Origin: Actinobacteria bacterium UBA7422
GTDB lineage: Bacteria; Actinomycetota; Actinomycetes; S36-B12
NCBI GenBank assembly: GCA_002469525.1
Contig: DKME01000068.1
Coordinates: 17,620 to 27,999 of the forward strand
DNA length: 10,380 nucleotides
Direction of reading: 5' to 3'
Shown here: piece by piece, positions 6,524 through 10,380 of the stretch
Numbering within the stretch: position 1 is the stretch's first letter
Layout: each line of letters begins with the position of its first letter
Translations under genes and position numbers: made by a program
The notes under the pieces: generated by a model
Databases searched by the model: none
The model's input: the letters and a program-made list of their open reading frames with translations, nothing else
What the model was told of the DNA's origin: nothing

Positions 6524-6591
6524 TCGCCCTCTGCAGTAAGATTCATGTCCGGCGGCCGTTTGGTCGCCGCGGTCGAGAGCCAGGGAGCCTT

Positions 6592-6996
6592 ATGAGTACA
6601 CGCCAAGAAAACTACAGCGACGCAGCCGTCGGTTGGACCATCTTTGCTTCGATTCTGCTGATCATGATCGGCGTATTCCAGGCGATCTCCGGTCTTGTCG
6701 CGATCGTGAACGACACTTTCTACGTGGTCGGCGAGGTATGGATTTTCCAGTTTGATATCAGCACGTGGGGATGGATACACCTGCTTATCGGGCTCGTTCT
6801 GGCCCTTGCCGGTTTCTTCCTCTTCCGGGGAGCGATGTGGGCGCGAGTCGTCGGGATCATCGTCGCCGCGATCGCAGCTATTGCCAACTTCGCATGGCTT
6901 CCGTGGTACCCGTTATGGTCGGTCATCATCATCACAGTGTCGGTATTTGTGATCTGGGCTCTGTCCGTGCATGGGCGCGACATCACAAAGGCGTAG
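6592..6996 (+). CDS. DUF7144-family four-helix membrane protein
   Basis: This 134-residue integral membrane protein has four predicted helices at about 13-39, 60-80, 83-103 and 106-126. Its layout matches the actinobacterial DUF7144 family: a GWTIFASILLIMIGVFQAI first helix, a short outward segment (VWIFQFDISTWG) running into GWIHLLIGLVLALAG, then ARVVGIIVAAIAAIANF and WLPWYPLWS leading into the last helix. The loop Trp/Tyr residues are typical of this group. Biochemical function is unknown. The ATG has a good ribosome site, AGGGAG four bases upstream. A 36-base gap separates it from the next gene, which has its own strong ribosome site, so it is probably the first gene of an operon with the microprotein and the arylsulfatase. 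Family assignment is from memory of the pattern. Confidence 0.85.
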   Translation: MSTRQENYSDAAVGWTIFASILLIMIGVFQAISGLVAIVNDTFYVVGEVWIFQFDISTWGWIHLLIGLVLALAGFFLFRGAMWARVVGIIVAAIAAIANFAWLPWYPLWSVIIITVSVFVIWALSVHGRDITKA

Positions 6997-7032
6997 ACAC
7001 CGGGAATTAGTTAACGAGAGAAGGAGAAGACA

Positions 7033-7209
7033 ATGAAAGCATTCGGCATCATCGCAGGGATCGCCGTCGTGGGCGCTGCCTTGGCCGTCGTCATCTACAA
7101 GCGAGACGATGTCGGCGGGTACGTCAGTCACGAGTACGAGCACCTGCAGAATCGAATCCACGACCTCGAGAAGCAACTACAGCACTCGAAAGAAGACAAG
7201 AGCAGCTAA
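7033..7209 (+). CDS. 58-residue microprotein: one membrane helix plus charged coiled coil
   Basis: The frame opens with ATG after a textbook ribosome site (AAGGAGAAGACA) and ends in TAA. The product begins MKAFGIIAGIAVVGAALAVV, a single membrane helix (residues 4-21), followed by IYKRDD, a basic then acidic boundary that suggests the C-terminus is cytoplasmic. Residues 33-55 (SHEYEHLQNRIHDLEKQLQH) have heptad-like spacing of Leu and Ile and likely form a short coiled coil, giving a possible dimer or partner-binding surface. I do not recognise a family. It lies 36 bases after the DUF7144-type gene and 37 before the arylsulfatase, both with the same orientation. The strong ribosome site and clean architecture make it likely to be a real gene, and it is short enough for automated annotation to miss. 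Confidence 0.8.
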   Translation: MKAFGIIAGIAVVGAALAVVIYKRDDVGGYVSHEYEHLQNRIHDLEKQLQHSKEDKSS

Positions 7210-7246
7210 GACCTACACCTAGGCACCTGTCGAAGGGATAAATACG

Positions 7247-9610
7247 ATGGCACCTGCAAGCGCACCCCGGACGGTGCTGCCCGTTCCGGATATACCGAAG
7301 CCGGGACTCACGACGTTCGACGCAAAGGACCCGGATACGTCGTATCCACCCATCGAGCCGCTTCGGCCACCCGAGGGAGCCCCGAACGTCCTGGTGATCT
7401 TGTTGGACGACGTGGGCTTCGGTGCCTCGAGCGCGTTCGGCGGGTTCATCAACACCCCGGTAGCTGACCGCCTTGCTAAGAACGGCCTGTCGTACAACCG
7501 GTTCCACACGACGGCGCTGTGTGCTCCGACGAGGGCGGCGCTCCTTCACGGGCGCAACCACCACTCCGTTGGATTCGGAATGGTGACCGAGTTCGCAACG
7601 GCGGCGCCGGGGAACAACGCCTTGGTTCCTAACACGAAGGCGTCGTTGCCGCTGACGCTGAAGTACAACGGATACGCCACGTCCATGTTCGGCAAGTGCC
7701 ACGAGGTGGCGCCGTACTTGGCGTCGCCGATGGGGCCCTTCGATGCGTGGCCTGCGGGTGGAGTCGGCTTCGAGTACTTCTACGGCTTCATTGCGGGTGA
7801 GGCGAATCAGTACGACCCTGCCCTGTACGAAGGCAACAGCCCCATCGATCCGCCCAAAAGCCCGGAGGAGGGCTACCACCTCACGGAGGATCTTGCGGAT
7901 AAGGCGATCGGGTGGATCCACCAGCAGAAGGCCCTCATGCCCGACAAGCCGTTCTTCACGTACTTCTCGACAGGTGCATGCCACGCGCCGCATCACGTGC
8001 CGAAGGAGTGGGCGGACAGGTACAAGGGCACGTTCGACGCCGGGTGGGACGCGGTGCGCGATGAAATCTTCGAGCGACAAAAGGCCCAGGGCATGATCCC
8101 CGCACACTCCGAACTTCCCGCGCGGCACGAGGAGATTCCCGCCTGGGAGGACATGCCGGATGAGATGAAGCCGATCCTGGCCCGCCAGATGGAGGTCTAC
8201 GCCGGGTTCTTGGAGCACACCGATTACCACATCGGCCGGGTCATTGACGCGATCGAAGAGATGGGTGCCCTGGACAACACGCTCATCTACTACATCCTCG
8301 GCGACAACGGCGCGTCAGCCGAAGGCACCATGAACGGCTCCTTCAACGAGATGGCCAACTTCAACGGCATGGCGTCGTTGGAGACGCCGGAGTTCTTAGC
8401 CTCCGTCATCGACGATTTCGGCTCTCCGGACTCCTATAACCACTACTCGGTCGGATGGGCGTGGGCCATGTGCACCCCGTTCCAGTGGACCAAGCAGGTG
8501 GCCTCCCACTGGGGAGGGACTCGGAACGGAACCATCGTGCACTGGCCCGCAGGTATCGACGCCAAAGGGGAGTTACGCGATCAGTTCACCCACGTGATCG
8601 ACATCGCCCCCACGGTGCTCGAGGCCGCGGGCATACCGGAACCGCAATTCGTCAACGGCGTCATGCAAAGCCCTTATGAAGGAACCAGCATGTGCTACTC
8701 CTTCAACGACGTCCAGGCACCTGAGGAGCACGACCTGCAGTACTTCGAGATGGTGGGTAACCGGGGCGTCTACTACAAGGGGTGGAGCGCCGTCACCAAG
8801 CACAGGACACCCTGGGATCTCGTCGGTCAACCTCCACCGTTCGATGAGGACCAGTGGGAGTTGTATGACGGGTCCAGTGATTTCACGCAAGCTCGGGATA
8901 TTTCGTCTCAAAATCCAGAGAAGTTGGCCGAGTTGCAGCGGCTCTTCTTGATCGAAGCGACGAAGTACAACGTGATCCCACTCGATGACCGCGCGTCGGA
9001 AAGGCTCATCCCAGAACTGGCCGGACGGCCGACGCTGATTCACGGGAATCGGCAGATCCTGTTCGCTGGGATGGGGCGATTGTCGGAGAACTCCGTCGTC
9101 AACACCAAGAACAAGAGTTGGTCTCTCGAGGCGAAAATCGATGTTCGCGAGGCAGGCGCGACCGGGGTCATCATGGCTCAGGGTGGGCGGTTTGGTGGCT
9201 GGTCGGTCTACCTCGATGACGGGCACCTGTGTTACGTCTACAACACCCTCGGCATCCACCAGTTCGAGACGCGCGCCGACACACGAATTGATGTCGGTGA
9301 GCACCGGGTCATGTTCGAGTTCGCCTACGACGGTGGTGGACTCGGCAAAGGAGGGGACGTCACCCTCAGCGTCGACGGGGCCCCGGTAGCGAAAGGCCGC
9401 GTGGAAATCACCCATCCGATGATCTGGTCGGCGGAGGAAACCGCGAACATCGGCCGCGATGCCGGCACGCCGGTGGGCTCCTACAGCATCAGCGACAGCG
9501 TCTTGACCGGCGCTGACATCGCCTTCGTGGAGTTGGCGGTCGGCGACGACAGCGCCGATCACGAGATCGACCCGATGGATCGATTCCGCCTCGCGATGAA
9601 GATCCAGTAG
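7247..9610 (+). CDS. Arylsulfatase, formylglycine-dependent, long (787-residue) actinobacterial type
   Basis: The enzyme hydrolyses sulfate esters, releasing sulfate. Its 787 residues are about the length of the mycobacterial AtsA/AtsD group. Metal ligands appear in NVLVILLDDVGFG (Asp54, Asp55) and LGDNGAS (Asp353, Asn354). The formylglycine site is CAPTR at 92-96, so Cys92 must be oxidised by a formylglycine-generating enzyme, which is not in this window. Other active-site segments are GKCHE (Lys150, His152), HAPHHVP (His246) and HWGGTRNG (His421), then HVIDIAPTVLE at 449-459. Residues about 615-765 form a C-terminal beta domain resembling a laminin-G fold. No signal peptide is seen, so it is cytoplasmic or exported by another route. 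The ATG follows GAAGGGAT by about eight bases. It is the last gene of the operon, ahead of a strong terminator. The exact substrate cannot be read from sequence. Confidence 0.95.
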   Translation: MAPASAPRTVLPVPDIPKPGLTTFDAKDPDTSYPPIEPLRPPEGAPNVLVILLDDVGFGASSAFGGFINTPVADRLAKNGLSYNRFHTTALCAPTRAALLHGRNHHSVGFGMVTEFATAAPGNNALVPNTKASLPLTLKYNGYATSMFGKCHEVAPYLASPMGPFDAWPAGGVGFEYFYGFIAGEANQYDPALYEGNSPIDPPKSPEEGYHLTEDLADKAIGWIHQQKALMPDKPFFTYFSTGACHAPHHVPKEWADRYKGTFDAGWDAVRDEIFERQKAQGMIPAHSELPARHEEIPAWEDMPDEMKPILARQMEVYAGFLEHTDYHIGRVIDAIEEMGALDNTLIYYILGDNGASAEGTMNGSFNEMANFNGMASLETPEFLASVIDDFGSPDSYNHYSVGWAWAMCTPFQWTKQVASHWGGTRNGTIVHWPAGIDAKGELRDQFTHVIDIAPTVLEAAGIPEPQFVNGVMQSPYEGTSMCYSFNDVQAPEEHDLQYFEMVGNRGVYYKGWSAVTKHRTPWDLVGQPPPFDEDQWELYDGSSDFTQARDISSQNPEKLAELQRLFLIEATKYNVIPLDDRASERLIPELAGRPTLIHGNRQILFAGMGRLSENSVVNTKNKSWSLEAKIDVREAGATGVIMAQGGRFGGWSVYLDDGHLCYVYNTLGIHQFETRADTRIDVGEHRVMFEFAYDGGGLGKGGDVTLSVDGAPVAKGRVEITHPMIWSAEETANIGRDAGTPVGSYSISDSVLTGADIAFVELAVGDDSADHEIDPMDRFRLAMKIQ

Positions 9611-9629
9611 GCAGCGAACAGACGCCATG

Positions 9630-9673
9630 GAGTGTCTCCTCGGGGTCTCCGACCCCGGGGAGACACTCTTTTT
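9630..9673 (+). terminator. Strong Rho-independent terminator after the arylsulfatase
   Basis: An 18-bp stem (9630-9647 with 9651-9668, containing a single T-G wobble) closes a three-base loop TCC and is followed directly by five T (9669-9673). The outer arm is GAGTGTCTCC with GGAGACACTC and the inner arm is CGGGGTC with GACCCCG. It starts 20 bases after the stop codon, so it ends the sulfatase transcript and separates it from the next gene. Confidence 0.95.
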
Positions 9674-9781
9674 AAGCTGCATTGTTGTTGCCCTGCATCA
9701 GCTCCTTCTGCGTTCGTGGACGCCTACGGCGAAACGGTCCGAAACCAATTCGTGACGGATCCTGCAAAAAGGAGGGCGCAC

Positions 9782-10380
9782 ATGAGGGGTCTTCGACTCG
9801 CGGTCGCCGGCGTGCTCGCTGCTGCGGTCGCGCTCCCGGCCGCCCCCGCGGCAGGCGTCGAGCCCGCCGTTCAGCCCGCCATGGAGCCTGTAGCTCCCGC
9901 GCAGCCGGCCACCCTCACGTTCGCGTCGTTCAATATCTGCAAGGTCAACTGTGGAGACGAGGCCGGGCTCCCGTGGAGCCTGCGCCGCGAGCGCGTCGCC
10001 CGCGTCATCGCCACGTCCAACGCTGACGTCATCGGCCTGCAGGAAGCCACGAACAATTCGACCCAGTGGGCGAAGCGACAGGTGGATGACGTTGAGCAGT
10101 TGATCGCTCCGGCCGGGTACGAGAAGGTTTCGTTCCCGCTGTCAGGGAACGCGTGCCGCCGCCCCCGCTCGTCGTCGGGCAAACTCGCGGGTCCATCGCC
10201 GTGCGACAACACCTCCGCGTTGTTTTACCGGTCCTCGACTATCCAGGAAGCGACACTGCCGACCGGTGGCGCCAGCGCGGGAATCGTGCGGCTCGGGGAT
10301 ATCGCGCCGGGGCAGGACGCTCGATCAGCATCGCGATCCGTCATGTGGTCCTACCTGCAACCACGATCCGGGGGATCGCC
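9782..10380 (+). CDS. Secreted endonuclease/exonuclease/phosphatase-family protein, N-terminal part (runs off right edge)
   Basis: The frame stays open for 199 codons to the window end. The ATG has a strong ribosome site, AAAGGAGG with a six-base spacer. Residues 1-24 are a signal peptide (MRGLRLAVAGVLAAAVALPA, then APAAG), followed by a Pro/Ala-rich linker to about 43. The EEP fold begins at LTFASFNICKVNC with Asn51, then RRERVARVIATSNADVIGLQEAT with the metal ligand Glu88, and later DNTSALFYR at 142-150 and a SVMWSYLQ strand near 187-193. The catalytic His residues expected later in the family lie beyond the edge. Cys53, Cys57, Cys125 and Cys141 are candidates for disulfides, fitting an extracellular enzyme. 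It could be a secreted DNase, a phosphodiesterase or a sphingomyelinase-like enzyme; the visible part does not decide. A terminator upstream implies its own promoter in 9674-9770, but none is clear. Confidence 0.88.
   Translation, partial: MRGLRLAVAGVLAAAVALPAAPAAGVEPAVQPAMEPVAPAQPATLTFASFNICKVNCGDEAGLPWSLRRERVARVIATSNADVIGLQEATNNSTQWAKRQVDDVEQLIAPAGYEKVSFPLSGNACRRPRSSSGKLAGPSPCDNTSALFYRSSTIQEATLPTGGASAGIVRLGDIAPGQDARSASRSVMWSYLQPRSGGS

Noticed and set aside
7124..8230. Minus-strand 368-residue frame opposite the arylsulfatase
   Set aside because: It is Arg/Val-rich antisense shadow in high-GC sequence, overlapping the sulfatase active-site region, with no recognisable motif.
8573..9682. Minus-strand 369-residue frame opposite the sulfatase C-terminus
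   Set aside because: Its start lies beyond the strong terminator stem and its product shows no family features; it is another high-GC antisense shadow.
9682..10026. Plus-strand 114-residue frame across the start of the EEP gene
   Set aside because: It overlaps the EEP gene in another frame; the EEP frame has the ribosome site, signal peptide and active-site residues.
1..10380. CRISPR array or insertion sequence
   Set aside because: No spaced direct repeats, transposase motifs or terminal inverted repeats were found on reading through the window.

Overview
The window looks like an actinobacterial chromosome segment. The left half carries the order glmU-prs-rplY-pth-mfd, a housekeeping block typical of Actinomycetota, and the right half carries an excalibur-type secreted protein, a DUF7144-type membrane protein and a long arylsulfatase of the size found in mycobacteria. 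I cannot name the genus. Rough hand counts of sampled rows give about 43-62% G+C on the left and 58-67% on the right, so the two halves differ in composition.

Left region (1-5476), all on the minus strand. Reading with transcription: tRNA-Gln(UUG), glmU (UDP-GlcNAc synthesis), prs (PRPP synthesis), rplY (ribosomal protein L25/Ctc), pth (peptidyl-tRNA hydrolase), a CysQ-type phosphatase and the first 248 codons of mfd, which runs off the left edge. Spacing is tight: rplY-pth overlap as TAATG, cysQ-mfd overlap as GTGA, and pth-cysQ are 19 bases apart. This suggests one or two long transcripts with translational coupling. The CysQ-type gene sits between pth and mfd, and the L25 has an unusual Ala-rich C-terminal half.

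Junction (5477-5911). At the tRNA the coding strand flips and G+C rises. The first recognisable thing beyond it is a short AlpA/excisionase-like helix-turn-helix reading frame that appears frame-shifted. This fits the edge of an old genomic island beside a tRNA gene, but no integrase, direct repeat or second attachment site is visible.

Right region (5912-10380), all on the plus strand. It holds a secreted protein joining an excalibur-like Cys domain to an I78 inhibitor-like tail, then a probable three-gene operon: a four-helix DUF7144-type membrane protein, a 58-residue membrane/coiled-coil microprotein, and a 787-residue formylglycine-type arylsulfatase. The operon ends in a very strong Rho-independent terminator. 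A secreted endonuclease/exonuclease/phosphatase-family protein follows and runs off the right edge. Its exported proteins and sulfatase suggest a surface or nutrient-scavenging (sulfate ester) role for this half.
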